A DNA stretch of 64,000 nucleotides from Pontibacillus yanchengensis (GTDB lineage: Bacteria; Bacillota; Bacilli; Bacillales; BH030062). This document shows positions 1 to 8,836 of the stretch, in pieces. Positions within the stretch are counted from its first letter, which is position 1. Each line of letters begins with the position of its first letter. The DNA lies in contig NZ_WMEU01000004.1 in NCBI RefSeq assembly GCF_009856295.1, positions 1 to 64,000 of the forward strand, in the 5' to 3' direction. A model generated the notes under the pieces. That model was not told the DNA's origin. It saw only the letters and a list, made by a program, of their open reading frames with translations, and made no database searches. Made by a program: the position numbers and the translations under genes.

Positions 1-112
1 TCGATCCACAACAATCACCCCGAAGGGATCATGTTGCTTCACGCGCTCGACTTGCATGTATTAGGCACGCCGCCAGCGTTCGTCCTGAGCCAGGATCAAA
101 CTCTCCATAAAA
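1..112 (-). rRNA. rrs: 16S ribosomal RNA, 5' end only
   Basis: Read on the minus strand, this is the conserved start of bacterial 16S rRNA, including the universal 27F primer region followed by the conserved start of the first helices and the V1 variable region. The gene runs off the left edge, so only about 112 nt of roughly 1550 are present. It is transcribed leftward, away from oriC, like the neighbouring bofA-dnaX genes. The mature 5' end near 112 is placed by comparison with Bacillus 16S and could be off by a few bases. Confidence 0.97.
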
Positions 113-251
113 TGAAGAAGTTCGCCTTTGCATCATTCAAAATGATTACTGGCTAATTCGTTAAAAAATTAACAGGTTGTTTACAAGTTGTTTTGTTCAG
201 TTTTCAAAGATCAAATGTTTCGTTGTTTTGCTCCGCCGCCAAAACAGCGAC
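113..251 (-). other. rrn operon leader
   Basis: This is the transcribed leader between the last rrn promoter and mature 16S. On the minus strand it contains a stretch of the GATCTTTGAAAACT type around 195-215, a sequence commonly seen in Bacillus rrn leaders and associated with antitermination or processing. There is no open reading frame of note. Confidence 0.6.
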
Positions 252-257
252 TTAATC

Positions 258-286
258 AGTATAACATTTCGCCGATTTCAAGTCAA
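258..286 (-). promoter_or_regulatory. rrn promoter closest to 16S
   Basis: The minus strand carries TTGACT (281-286), a 17-nt spacer and TATACT (258-263). The likely start is G at 251, in the context GTCGC. Rrn promoters of B. subtilis start with G and respond to GTP level; that regulation is inferred here from the +1 base only. Confidence 0.85.
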
Positions 287-354
287 TAACTTTTTTGTTA
301 TTTATTTTTTCTCGGTTGCTGTTTTTTGCCGCCGTCGTTAGCGCGACATTTACC

Positions 355-384
355 AATGTATCATTTTTCGAAAGGGAAAGTCAA
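355..384 (-). promoter_or_regulatory. rrn promoter, middle copy
   Basis: The minus strand carries TTGACT (379-384) and a -10 of TACATT (355-360, spacer 18) or ATACAT (356-361, spacer 17). It is followed by the same GTCGC start context and a GGCGGC stretch as the promoter nearest 16S, so the promoters look like duplicates. Confidence 0.75.
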
Positions 385-461
385 TAACTTTTTTTGTTTT
401 TTTGATTTTCTTTTCTTTCGGTTAATGAGTTTTTGTTGCCGCTCTTAATGCGACATATAAT

Positions 462-490
462 AATATACCACGCTGCTTTTTGTGGTGCAA
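462..490 (-). promoter_or_regulatory. rrn promoter, distal copy
   Basis: The minus strand carries TTGCAC (485-490), a 17-nt spacer and TATATT (462-467), again followed by GTCGC. Three tandem promoters with a shared start context thus drive this rRNA operon. Confidence 0.7.
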
Positions 491-528
491 TACATAAAAG
501 CAATTTTTCTTTATTTTTTTCTCCATAG

Positions 529-556
529 AAAAAAGGCGAATGATCGCCTTTTTTAA
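529..556 (-). terminator. Terminator of the bofA operon
   Basis: GGCGA and TCGCC pair around a 4-nt loop, flanked by A and T runs on both sides so it could act in either direction. On the minus strand it ends transcription from bofA before the rrn promoters. Confidence 0.8.
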
Positions 557-726
557 AAGAAAAGAACATACAATTCTTCCATTTCTAGCCCCAGCGACTA
601 GCAAACTTCCTGTCCTCCTTACGATAAGGTTGTGTGACGCAGCGGTCTAAATCGAACCTCCATCATTTCAGAACTTCCTACGCCGTCCAGTTTATACGTC
701 GCTAAAGTATTTCTTTTTCTTTATAT
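557..726 (+). repeat. Family A dispersed repeat, copy A1
   Basis: This copy has the family A landmarks in the sense orientation: a CTAGCCCCAGCGACTAG start, a CTCCTTACGATAAG segment, a GACGCAGCGGTC hairpin remnant, and a GTTTATACGTCGCTAA end. It lies downstream of bofA but on the opposite strand to it, the only copy in this window oriented against the upstream gene. It does not encode a protein. Confidence 0.75.
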
Positions 727-747
727 CTAACTACACTTTTCCAAAAT

Positions 748-1011
748 CTATAAAACAAATAAATGTATGGCAATTAGTGACGCTAAACCTGGAATACCTA
801 AAAAACCAGAAATGATGGCGGTGAAAGCATTAATAGGAATGTGAAGGCCAAATGATGCACCAAACACATTGAAAAAGAAAAGAAACAAAACGCCTATTAC
901 GACTTTCACAGCTCCATTCGCAATAAATCTTACTGGCTTCATAGGAGCCCCCGCAACCAATAAGAACCCTATTAATAGGAAGATTCCTATTATAATAGCA
1001 GTTGAGACCAT
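748..1011 (-). CDS. bofA: Pro-sigmaK processing inhibitor BofA
   Basis: The protein has 87 aa, the usual BofA length, with two hydrophobic segments (about 2-22 and 32-52) and the typical glycine-rich C-terminal stretch with INAFTAIISGFLGIPG at about 60-75. In B. subtilis BofA sits in the outer forespore membrane, holds SpoIVFA/SpoIVFB together and inhibits pro-sigmaK cleavage until a forespore signal arrives. An AAGGGGG ribosome site precedes the ATG. The position next to yaaL, recR and an rrn operon is conserved in Bacillus, which supports the call and indicates a spore former. Confidence 0.95.
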   Translation of the reverse strand: MVSTAIIIGIFLLIGFLLVAGAPMKPVRFIANGAVKVVIGVLFLFFFNVFGASFGLHIPINAFTAIISGFLGIPGLASLIAIHLFVL

Positions 1012-1093
1012 AGAAAAAACCCCCTTTTTGCTTGTCCTTTTTCTTTAGTATATGAATAAGCAAAGGAGGTAAGACCAATATGGTTCTTTTTTG

Positions 1094-1309
1094 TTATCGA
1101 GCGCTCACATTTCTCTTTCTCGCTTCACGTAAAAGGTAAAAATACTTTGCTTCAGAGAGAATTAAATCTCTTGTTCCGTATTCACTCTCATCTATACTAT
1201 GATCCATGATTTTTTGCAGTGACATCCATTCTTGTTTTAACTGATTGATTTGATCTAATAGCTGTTGGTCGTATAATTCTTTTTGTTTAGTTTTCTTCCT
1301 TTTAAACAT
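1094..1309 (-). CDS. yaaL: YaaL family protein (DUF2508)
   Basis: A 71-aa, highly charged, mostly helical protein with no signal or membrane segment. Sequence type and position between recR and bofA match YaaL of B. subtilis, whose function is unknown. It starts 14 nt after the recR stop and is probably cotranscribed with recR and bofA. Confidence 0.9.
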   Translation of the reverse strand: MFKRKKTKQKELYDQQLLDQINQLKQEWMSLQKIMDHSIDESEYGTRDLILSEAKYFYLLREARKRNVSAR

Positions 1310-1323
1310 GAAGATCCCCTTCT

Positions 1324-1920
1324 TTACAGTTCTCTTCTTCCTTCCATTGCTTTGGATAACGTCACTTCATCAGCATACTCTAAATCGCCGCCTACAGGTA
1401 AGCCATGGGCAATTCTGGTTATACGAATTCCGGCCGGCTTTACAAGACGTGAAATATACATTGCAGTCGCTTCCCCTTCAATATTTGGATTGGTAGCAAC
1501 AATCAGCTCTTCTACTCCCTCATCCTTTAATCTATTGATAAGGGGGGATATGTTTATATCCTCAGGACCAATCCCATCCATTGGAGAAATGGCCCCATGC
1601 AAGACATGGTATTTCCCACCAAACTCCTTCATTTTCTCCATAGCAATAACATCTTTAGGGTCTTGAACCACACAGATTAAAGTGCCATCTCGTTGATCGT
1701 CCTGGCAGATTGCACACGGATCCTGATCTGTAATATGGCCACAAACAGAACAATGTGTGAGCTCGCGTTTAGCACTCACTAGAGACTTAGCGAAATCTAA
1801 TACGTCATCTTCTTCCATTTCCAACACAAAAAAAGCCAGGCGCGCAGCCGTCTTGGGCCCTATCCCTGGCAATTTTGTGAAGCTGTCAATCAATTTTGAA
1901 ATAGGTTCTGGATAATACAT
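1324..1920 (-). CDS. recR: Recombination mediator RecR
   Basis: 198 aa, full length. RecR acts with RecO and RecF to load RecA on single-stranded DNA at gaps. The order is the family's: helix-hairpin-helix ([15 protein letters not shown], about 16-30), a zinc finger with C57, C60, C69 and C72, then a Toprim domain starting near VVQDPKDV and a C-terminal Walker B-like part. It lies downstream of dnaX-yaaK as in B. subtilis, but with a 217-nt spacer holding hairpins and a degenerate repeat. Confidence 0.97.
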   Translation of the reverse strand: MYYPEPISKLIDSFTKLPGIGPKTAARLAFFVLEMEEDDVLDFAKSLVSAKRELTHCSVCGHITDQDPCAICQDDQRDGTLICVVQDPKDVIAMEKMKEFGGKYHVLHGAISPMDGIGPEDINISPLINRLKDEGVEELIVATNPNIEGEATAMYISRLVKPAGIRITRIAHGLPVGGDLEYADEVTLSKAMEGRREL

Positions 1921-1932
1921 TCTTTTTCCTCC

Positions 1933-2066
1933 TATAAAGAAAAGCTCAGAGCTCCTTGTTCACCCCAGATAAGCTTAAGCAAAGCTTCGCCGTGGCGAAT
2001 ATTGGATTTTGCCCTAAGGGAATAGGTACGAGAGCTAGACATCCAAACCTTATACTCTCTTTCCTT
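1933..2066 (-). repeat. Family A repeat, degenerate copy A2
   Basis: Only the ends are recognisable: AAAGAAAAGCTC near 1936 and GAGAGCTAGACATCC near 2030, with a scrambled centre. Its sense strand is minus, the same as yaaK upstream. It lies in the yaaK-recR spacer. This is an old or rearranged copy, so confidence is moderate. Confidence 0.5.
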
Positions 2067-2070
2067 ATTA

Positions 2071-2096
2071 AAAAGCTTGCTGAAAACAGCAAGCTT
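2071..2096 (-). terminator. Hairpin between yaaK and recR
   Basis: A perfect 10-bp stem AAGCTTGCTG / CAGCAAGCTT (2073-2082 and 2087-2096) closes on an AAAA loop. On the minus strand it is followed by TTTAAT, so it may terminate part of the dnaX-yaaK transcript. A second inverted repeat ACTGACAG / CTGTCAGT lies at about 2102-2137. Confidence 0.55.
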
Positions 2097-2137
2097 CAAG
2101 GCACTGACAGACGCTTCATAGTAACTACCTGTCAGTC

Positions 2138-2452
2138 TTAGAACATTCCTGGCATATTCATTCCTTTAGTGAATTCTCCCATTGTATCATTCGTTTTATC
2201 ATCGATTTGCTTGATTACATCGTTTGTTGCGGCAATAATAAGGTCTTGAAGCATGTCTACATCATCAGGGTCGACTACATCTTCCTGAAGCTGAACATCG
2301 GTGATTTCTTTCTTTCCATTTGCAACTACTTTAACCATTCCACCACCAGCTGTAGCTTCGAAACTCATTTCATAAAGCTCTTCTTGAGCTTTCTCCATTT
2401 TCTTTTGCATTTTTTGCATTTGCTTCATCATGTTATTCATATTACCTTTCAT
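2138..2452 (-). CDS. yaaK: Nucleoid-associated protein YbaB/EbfC family
   Basis: 104 aa. The N-terminal Met/Gln/Lys-rich helix (about 5-28) and the following sheet with [15 protein letters not shown] and [15 protein letters not shown] are the YbaB/EbfC signature. Family members form dimers that bind DNA as nucleoid proteins. It starts 13 nt after the dnaX stop and is surely cotranscribed with it, as in most bacteria. Confidence 0.95.
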   Translation of the reverse strand: MKGNMNNMMKQMQKMQKKMEKAQEELYEMSFEATAGGGMVKVVANGKKEITDVQLQEDVVDPDDVDMLQDLIIAATNDVIKQIDDKTNDTMGEFTKGMNMPGMF

Positions 2453-2465
2453 TCCAATTCCTCCT

Positions 2466-4178
2466 TTATTCTTCTTGAATTTCTAGTAAATCATCGCCCA
2501 CTAACTTACGGGCTTCTGAGATAAACGGGTCTTCTTGCACTTCTTCAGCAGCTTCCCCTACCCCTTCTGACGGGTCATCTTGTTGGCGTTGTTTACGAAC
2601 ATACTCTTCTCTTAGTTCTTGCCAATTGTCTTCTGGAATAGGGATGATCGTAATTTCGTTCCCCATAAACTCTGTAAGTAGCTGCTGAATAATTTGTTGG
2701 TTCTCTAGAGCTAAAGAACAATGTATTTCATATTTAAACGATAAAACAATAGCCCTATCAGATGCTGCTCTAGGCTTACTATTCATTAGACGAGCATGAG
2801 CAGGGGGACTTGCTTGACGTAATTTATCCATGAAACTCGCCCATTGAGCTTGAATGTCTTTCAAACTCCTCTTAGACGCTTCATTCATTACATTCCTTAT
2901 TCGTTCATAAGGTACTTTATATTGATTTCTGCGATTTCGTTGCTGGGGTTTTTTTGATTCTGCAGGCTGCGCATGGGTAGCAGAATTCATTTGTTGAGCG
3001 TTGGCAATTTTCTTTTCAAGTTCGTCTACTTTTTGTTGCAACTTTTGAATTGATTCAGGTTCAACAGCCACTTCCGCGGTAGGAGAGGGGGCTGCTTGTA
3101 TCTCGCAAATATTTAAAAGCGCAATTTCTATGAATACTTTTGGGCTGTTCGTCCATTTCATTTCCTGCTGGCATTGGTTTAATGTAGAAATAGTTTGTTG
3201 GATCCAGTTTGCAGAAAGTTGCTCACTTAATTCCTTAAATGTCTCATCTGGAATAGCGCGTTCTAATATGTCCTCAAGACCTGGCGCGCTTTGATATAGT
3301 AGTAAATCTCGCAAGTAATAAATCAAATCAAAAATGAACCGCCCTGGATCTTTTCCCTCTTGAATGAGGGAATCAACGAACCGAAGGGCTTCTTTTACTT
3401 CATTTCCACGAAGCGCATGAATGACATTCGCTAGTTTTTCTTGTGAAACAGACCCTGTAACAGCTAACACATCTTCAATGTCCACTTGGTCTTCACTATA
3501 GGAGATAGCCTGGTCTAATAAACTTAGCGCATCACGCATTCCACCCTCAGCAGATAAAGCAACTGCTTCAAGAGCTTCATTGGTAATGTTCAATTCTTCC
3601 CGAGCTGTAATGTATTGCATTCGTTCTACCAACGAAGCTTGTGTAATGCGTTTAAAATCAAATCGCTGGCATCGAGAAATAATGGTTAACGGAATCTTGT
3701 GAGGTTCCGTTGTAGCTAAAATGAATATAACATGCCTTGGAGGCTCTTCTAGTGTTTTTAGCAACGCGTTAAAAGCTCCGATAGAAAGCATGTGTACCTC
3801 ATCGACAATGTACACTTTATATTGCACTGCACTAGGTGCATATTTTACTTTGTCGCGGATATCACGAATTTGTTCTACACCATTGTTAGATGCAGCGTCA
3901 ATTTCTATAACATCAGATACAGAACCGTCTTGGATTCCAAGACAAGCATCACATTCATTACACGGTTCTTTTACAGGTCCACGTTCACAGTTTACGGCTT
4001 TAGCAAATATCTTGGCCGCACTGGTCTTGCCTGTACCTCTAGGTCCCGAGAACAAATAGGCATGCGAAAACTTATCCTGAACAATCGCATTCTGTAGCGT
4101 ACGGGTTATATGTGTTTGTCCAACGACATCAGAAAAATTCCTCGGCCGCCATACTCTATACAATGCCTGATAACTCAT
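2466..4178 (-). CDS. dnaX: DNA polymerase III subunits tau/gamma
   Basis: 570 aa from the ATG at 4178, chosen because AAAAGGAG lies 10 nt upstream; an upstream in-frame ATG at 4226 lacks a ribosome site. It is the clamp-loader ATPase that also bridges the replicase to the helicase. It has Walker A GPRGTGKT (45-52), a zinc module with C64, C73, C76 and C79, Walker B followed by DEVH, a linker rich in Q, A and K, and a C-terminal tau region. A run of seven A at codons 408-410 (2949-2955) forms an A_AAA_AAA heptamer; see findings. Confidence 0.97.
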   Translation of the reverse strand: MSYQALYRVWRPRNFSDVVGQTHITRTLQNAIVQDKFSHAYLFSGPRGTGKTSAAKIFAKAVNCERGPVKEPCNECDACLGIQDGSVSDVIEIDAASNNGVEQIRDIRDKVKYAPSAVQYKVYIVDEVHMLSIGAFNALLKTLEEPPRHVIFILATTEPHKIPLTIISRCQRFDFKRITQASLVERMQYITAREELNITNEALEAVALSAEGGMRDALSLLDQAISYSEDQVDIEDVLAVTGSVSQEKLANVIHALRGNEVKEALRFVDSLIQEGKDPGRFIFDLIYYLRDLLLYQSAPGLEDILERAIPDETFKELSEQLSANWIQQTISTLNQCQQEMKWTNSPKVFIEIALLNICEIQAAPSPTAEVAVEPESIQKLQQKVDELEKKIANAQQMNSATHAQPAESKKPQQRNRRNQYKVPYERIRNVMNEASKRSLKDIQAQWASFMDKLRQASPPAHARLMNSKPRAASDRAIVLSFKYEIHCSLALENQQIIQQLLTEFMGNEITIIPIPEDNWQELREEYVRKQRQQDDPSEGVGEAAEEVQEDPFISEARKLVGDDLLEIQEE

Positions 4179-4344
4179 TGTCCTCGTTCTCCTTTTTGGT
4201 TTCTTCCTCATTATACCTAAATACACATATAATTTTCAATGTGAAAAGCGTAGGCAAAGCATATATTGCCAATACCATTTTCTAAATGAAGAAAACACTC
4301 TTATATAGAAAAAATGGCTCAAGTCTCATTTTTTCATTCCGTAT

Positions 4345-4374
4345 AAAAAAACTCACCTATGAAAAGGTGAGTTA
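4345..4374 (-). terminator. Terminator of the SRP RNA gene
   Basis: A 9-bp stem AACTCACCT / AGGTGAGTT (4350-4358, 4365-4373) is followed on the minus strand by a run of seven T. It lies about 15 nt after the SRP RNA 3' end. Confidence 0.85.
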
Positions 4375-4387
4375 CGTTTATGTATTT

Positions 4388-4659
4388 GCGCCGTGCACCC
4401 ACCTTCGATGAGGTGGCCCCAAGCGTTACTTAAGGTCATGGCTCGACCCAGGCAACCCCGCAACACACGGAGATGACCGCTTACTGCTGCTTCCTTCCGG
4501 ACCTGACAGGATTTACGGGTCCCCATTGTGCAGGACCCAGGTGTCAACACCAATCGCTTAAGGCAGACCTCGAGGCCACCCCACCTAGGGTGGGAATTCG
4601 GCCTCGCTATAGCGGCTTGCGAGTACAGGGCACCGCTACCTCCCCGCTTAGCACGGCAA
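4388..4659 (-). ncRNA. scr: Signal recognition particle RNA (6S-like scRNA, Bacillus type)
   Basis: On the minus strand the RNA begins with GCCGTGCTAAGCGGGGAGGT and ends with a matching GCACGGC, giving about 270 nt, the length of B. subtilis scRNA. The conserved Ffh-binding hairpin with GTCAGGTCCGGAAGGAAGCA is present around 4487-4510. It carries an Alu-like domain, as in Bacillus and unlike the 4.5S RNA of E. coli. It serves cotranslational membrane targeting with Ffh. Location between tadA and dnaX matches B. subtilis. Ends are accurate to a few bases. Confidence 0.95.
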
Positions 4660-4710
4660 ATTTGCTATCAAATTGTTGCTTTAGACATCGTTTTTTGATG
4701 TGCAATTCCC

Positions 4711-4739
4711 AGTATAGCGATTATAAAATGAAAATGCAA
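4711..4739 (-). promoter_or_regulatory. Promoter of the SRP RNA gene
   Basis: The minus strand has TTGCAT (4734-4739), a 17-nt spacer and TATACT (4711-4716). It would start near 4704, leaving a leader of about 45 nt ahead of the mature RNA. Confidence 0.8.
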
Positions 4740-4777
4740 TGTTAAATCATTGTTAAAGTTTGTTATTGTAGTATAAA

Positions 4778-5254
<477 letters not shown>

Positions 5255-5318
5255 TCACCACTTTTTATGTTTGATTTAAAGATAATTAGAAAAACTAAGA
5301 AAAAAAAGGAGGTTTGTC

Positions 5319-5864
5319 ATGGCCCATCCTAAACACACAGCTATTATCATTATTGACCTGATCAATGATTTCAAATTTAAGCACGGGCAACAATTATTTA
5401 AACAAACAGAAAACATCCTACCTAACATCTTGCACTTAAAATCCTACGCTAAAAAACACAATCATCCAATTATATACGTAAATGACCATTATAAGCTTTG
5501 GCAAGCAGATTTGAAACGTATTTATTTAAAATGCCGCAACAATCAGAACCAGCACATGCTTGATCAAATCATGCCCAATGAATCAGAGGAAGAATATTTC
5601 CTCATTAAACCAAAACACTCAGCTTTCCATCAAACTGCATTACAAGCTTTGCTTTCTGAACTTCATGTACATCATCTTATTTTAACAGGTATTGCCGGAA
5701 ATATTTGTGTTTTATTTAGCGCAAATGACGCTTATATGAGGGAGTATGATATCTCCGTACCTTCTGATGGTATTGCTTCCAACGACCCAAAAGATAACGA
5801 GTACGCATTGACGATGATGAAAAACGTACTTGGCGCCAATATCACTCCAATACGCGAATTTTAG
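5319..5864 (+). CDS. yaaI: Isochorismatase-like cysteine hydrolase YaaI
   Basis: 181 aa with the family triad in place: D13 in IIIIDLINDF, K97 in KPKHSAF and C130 in GIAGNICVLFSAND. The cis-peptide stretch before the cysteine (LILTGIAGN) is present. Family members hydrolyse isochorismate, nicotinamide or similar small molecules; the substrate here is unknown. An AAGGAGG site precedes the ATG. Adjacent to tadA and yaaH, matching the B. subtilis neighbourhood. Confidence 0.88.
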   Translation: MAHPKHTAIIIIDLINDFKFKHGQQLFKQTENILPNILHLKSYAKKHNHPIIYVNDHYKLWQADLKRIYLKCRNNQNQHMLDQIMPNESEEEYFLIKPKHSAFHQTALQALLSELHVHHLILTGIAGNICVLFSANDAYMREYDISVPSDGIASNDPKDNEYALTMMKNVLGANITPIREF

Positions 5865-5935
5865 CAAACATACTCAACCTTCCTTTCACATATACCTCAT
5901 TAATAGATAGGCATTTTGTGAGAGGGGGGACGTGT

Positions 5936-7225
5936 GTGCAAATCCACGTCGTTAAATCAGGCGATAGTTTATATAGTATCGCAAATCAGTATAGCGTAAC
6001 AATGGATGAGATTATTCGAGCAAATGAATTGGACACACCAAATAACCTTGTCGTTGGGCAAACGTTAGTTATACCAATTGATGGGCAATATTATTTTGTC
6101 CAGTCTGGTGATAGTTTTTACTCGATTGCGCAAAAATTTGGTGCAACTGCTCAGGAATTGGCCAATATCAATAATATTCCACTCCAAAGCTCATTACCAG
6201 TAGGGGTCCGTTTATATATCCCACCACAACCGAAAACAGAAGCTGCTTTTAATGGATATGCCGAAACGTATGGTGATAAAGTATCACCTGAATTAGAAGA
6301 GTACGTACAAGTACACGCAACATCATTGACATATCTCGGGCCATTTAGCTACCAAATTAATAACGATGGGACTTTAAAACCACCTCCATTAAACAACTAC
6401 TTCAACATCGCCAAACAAAATAACGTAGCAATGATGCTCGTCGTAACCAACATCAAGGGCGGAAGCTTTGACAAAGAGTTGGGCAGAAAAGTTGTGACAG
6501 ATACAAACTTCCAAAACAAATTACTAGGTAACATTGTGCAAACAGCCAAAAACAAGGGGTTCACAGATGTCCATTTTGACTTTGAATTTCTTCCTCAAGA
6601 AAATCGAAATGACTATAACAATTTCTTACGGAAAGCAAAGAAACGATTATCTGATGCAGGATTTCAAATGTCGACGGCCCTTGCTCCTAAGAAAAGTGCA
6701 GAACAAAAGGGAGCATGGTACACAGCACACGATTATAAAACCCACGGTGAAGTTGCAGACTTCGTTGTGTTAATGACGTATGAATGGGGCTATAGCGGAG
6801 GCCCCCCCTTACCTGTATCCCCTATCGGACCGGTTCGAGAAGTTGTAAATTATGCTTTGAGTGTCATGCCCGCAAACAAAATTTTCTTGGGGCAGAATTT
6901 ATATGGATACGACTGGACCCTTCCTTATAAAAAAGGAGGAGATCCTGCTGAAGCGATTAGTCCGCAAAAGGCGATACAACGAGCCAGAAAGTACAATGTC
7001 GAAATTGAATTCGACGAAGAAGCTCAAGCACCTTTTTATAAGTACACCGACGAACAAGGGAACAAGCATGAGGTTTGGTTTGAGGACGCCCGTTCCATTC
7101 AGGCTAAATTTGATTTAGTGAAAGAGTTAGGATTAAAAGGCATTAGTTACTGGAAACTAGGCTTGAACTTCCCACAAAACTGGGAGCTTCTCGAAAGCCA
7201 ATTTAATGTTAATAAGCAAGTTTAA
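5936..7225 (+). CDS. yaaH: Spore peptidoglycan hydrolase YaaH (SleL), LysM-GH18
   Basis: 429 aa from the GTG at 5936, placed 6 nt after a GGGGGG ribosome site; an earlier GTG at 5918 would lie before that site. Two LysM domains (about 1-45 and 48-95) bind peptidoglycan. A glycoside hydrolase 18 domain follows, with the catalytic motif DVHFDFEFLP (DxxDxxE type). The B. subtilis homologue is a cortex-lytic or spore coat enzyme acting during germination. No signal peptide, as expected for a spore-coat protein. Confidence 0.93.
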   Translation: MQIHVVKSGDSLYSIANQYSVTMDEIIRANELDTPNNLVVGQTLVIPIDGQYYFVQSGDSFYSIAQKFGATAQELANINNIPLQSSLPVGVRLYIPPQPKTEAAFNGYAETYGDKVSPELEEYVQVHATSLTYLGPFSYQINNDGTLKPPPLNNYFNIAKQNNVAMMLVVTNIKGGSFDKELGRKVVTDTNFQNKLLGNIVQTAKNKGFTDVHFDFEFLPQENRNDYNNFLRKAKKRLSDAGFQMSTALAPKKSAEQKGAWYTAHDYKTHGEVADFVVLMTYEWGYSGGPPLPVSPIGPVREVVNYALSVMPANKIFLGQNLYGYDWTLPYKKGGDPAEAISPQKAIQRARKYNVEIEFDEEAQAPFYKYTDEQGNKHEVWFEDARSIQAKFDLVKELGLKGISYWKLGLNFPQNWELLESQFNVNKQV

Positions 7226-7246
7226 CAAAAGAACAGACCACTTTAT

Positions 7247-7282
7247 AGCTAAAGAGGCTTAGAGCTTCTTTAGCTTTTTTTG
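7247..7282 (+). terminator. Terminator of yaaH
   Basis: A 9-bp stem AGCTAAAGA / TCTTTAGCT (7247-7255, 7267-7275) is followed by seven T. Confidence 0.85.
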
Positions 7283-7368
7283 TATATTTCGTGGTATTCA
7301 TAATTTGTAATGGATTGTCGCAAACTAGAGAATATCTTAATATCTTATTTGAAAAGAGGTTCAAAGGT

Positions 7369-7956
7369 ATGAATGTCATCGTAGAATCAATCATTATGGT
7401 TCTGGTGGGCGTATTTTTATTACGCTTTGCTGGAAGGAAATCAATCTCACAAATTTCGCTAGCTCAAACTGTCATTATGATTTCTATCGGCTCGATTATC
7501 ATTCAACCCATAATAGAATCCAGCCTTTGGAAAACGGCAGTAGCAGCCAGTGTTTTCATCCTTGTCCTAATCATTATGGAGTTTCTTCAACTATGGTTTA
7601 ATTCAGTAGAGAAACTCATTACTGGTAAATCATACATTGTGATACAAGATGGGGTCATTCAAACAAAAGAGTTGCAGAAGCTCCGTCTTTCTGTCGACCA
7701 AACCGAAATGTTTTTACGACAAAATGGAATTAGCAAATTAAGCGATATCAAAACAGCTACCATTGAGCCAAATGGGCAGTTGGGGTACGAATTAACAGAA
7801 GACGCTAAACCTCTTACTATCGGAGAGTTTAAACGATTAGCTCACCCATCGATGCTAAAACAACCCATGCCCACTACTTCCACTAAACCAGCGGAGCCAC
7901 CTAATCTTTTTGATGAACTAAAGAAACAAAAGAATCGCAAATCAACCGACTCTTAA
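7369..7956 (+). CDS. DUF421 (YetF-like) membrane protein
   Basis: 195 aa from the ATG at 7369, which follows GAAAAGAGGT at a suitable distance; an in-frame ATG at 7291 has no such site. Three N-terminal membrane helices (about 2-20, 30-50, 56-78) lead into the cytoplasmic YetF-type domain, with GRKSISQISLAQTVIMISIGS and IVIQDGVIQTKELQKLRLS as family hallmarks. Function is unknown; some relatives in Bacillus are spore membrane proteins. It begins the accessory block absent from this position in B. subtilis. Confidence 0.85.
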   Translation: MNVIVESIIMVLVGVFLLRFAGRKSISQISLAQTVIMISIGSIIIQPIIESSLWKTAVAASVFILVLIIMEFLQLWFNSVEKLITGKSYIVIQDGVIQTKELQKLRLSVDQTEMFLRQNGISKLSDIKTATIEPNGQLGYELTEDAKPLTIGEFKRLAHPSMLKQPMPTTSTKPAEPPNLFDELKKQKNRKSTDS

Positions 7957-7959
7957 TGA

Positions 7960-8739
7960 TCACGATTCCGTATTCCTAAAGGGAACAAATTTCACTTTGC
8001 GTTGTTGAAGATTTTCTTCCCTTCTGGCATCCTCCAGCCCTAGTTGTTCTATCTTTTCTATACGTACAGCTTTATAAGGTATCGTTAGCTCAAATGGTCC
8101 CGTGAATGGGAAAGGATCTAAACTAATACACCCCTCATTTTCAAAACGTGGCATAATTCCATTCGGAGCTTCCGGAAACTGTTGCCTGAACCCGTTTTTG
8201 AACCAGCTTACTTCCTGCTGTTTGGAGGAACCTGGTTCATTCATGCAACAATATAAGGATAGATCATCACAAAACTGCAACAAGGTAAAATGAAATTGAA
8301 TCGAATCTTTGGTCAATTTGTTCCCTAATTTCTTTTTCAACTTTTCCTGCCTCAGATACTCTTTTGTTAAAAACGCCTTACTATCCTCGTCATCTGATTC
8401 CTCATCAAAAAAAGAACAATAATGCATGCTGCACAACAAGGATGCATAAATGGATTGTTTCTCCACTTCATCTACCCCTTCATGATATCGTTCCATCTTC
8501 TCTCTCATCGGATAATTATAAAAAGAATAAGGCTGTTGGTTAGCTTGATCCCACGCTGGCTTTTGATCAAGGGGCACCCATCCTCGATCATGAAAGGAAA
8601 TAGCATATTCCACTTCTTCTCTTACATGTGAAGACAAGAAGTTTTCATCTTTCCACTTATGAGCCATAACTCCCGAAGCCAGCCCATGATAATGTTGCTC
8701 AAATAACATAAGTTCATCTGTATGCTTAAGAACGATCAT
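7960..8739 (-). CDS. DUF3891 family protein
   Basis: 259 aa. An AAGGAGG site lies 8 nt before the ATG at 8739 and only 2 nt before an ATG at 8745, so the inner one is chosen. Histidine- and aspartate-rich start (LFEQHYHGLASGVMAHKW, then AISFHDRGW) is typical of DUF3891, a family of unknown function whose conserved His/Asp residues recall HD-type metal sites; that resemblance is an inference. Convergent with the DUF421 gene, 3 nt apart. Confidence 0.75.
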   Translation of the reverse strand: MIVLKHTDELMLFEQHYHGLASGVMAHKWKDENFLSSHVREEVEYAISFHDRGWVPLDQKPAWDQANQQPYSFYNYPMREKMERYHEGVDEVEKQSIYASLLCSMHYCSFFDEESDDEDSKAFLTKEYLRQEKLKKKLGNKLTKDSIQFHFTLLQFCDDLSLYCCMNEPGSSKQQEVSWFKNGFRQQFPEAPNGIMPRFENEGCISLDPFPFTGPFELTIPYKAVRIEKIEQLGLEDARREENLQQRKVKFVPFRNTES

Positions 8740-8800
8740 ATACATTTCCTCCTTTCTTTTTGATTCTCTCTCACAGAAAAAAATCCTCTATAATATATGT

Positions 8801-8828
8801 AAAACCCAACTCCAAAGAGCTGGGCTTT
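8801..8828 (-). terminator. Terminator of the PfpI gene
   Basis: A stem AACCCAACTC / GAGCTGGGCTT (with one G-T pair) lies just after the gene on the minus strand and is followed by TTTTACAT. Confidence 0.7.
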
Positions 8829-8836
8829 GACTACCT

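Noticed and set aside
4353..4745. Reading frames of 66 and 90 aa across 4353-4745
   Set aside because: They overlap the SRP RNA gene and its promoter, and no ribosome site fits.
5918..5935. Upstream GTG start for yaaH adding six residues
   Set aside because: The ribosome site GGGGGG lies after this codon and correctly spaced before the GTG at 5936; homologues start at the LysM domain.
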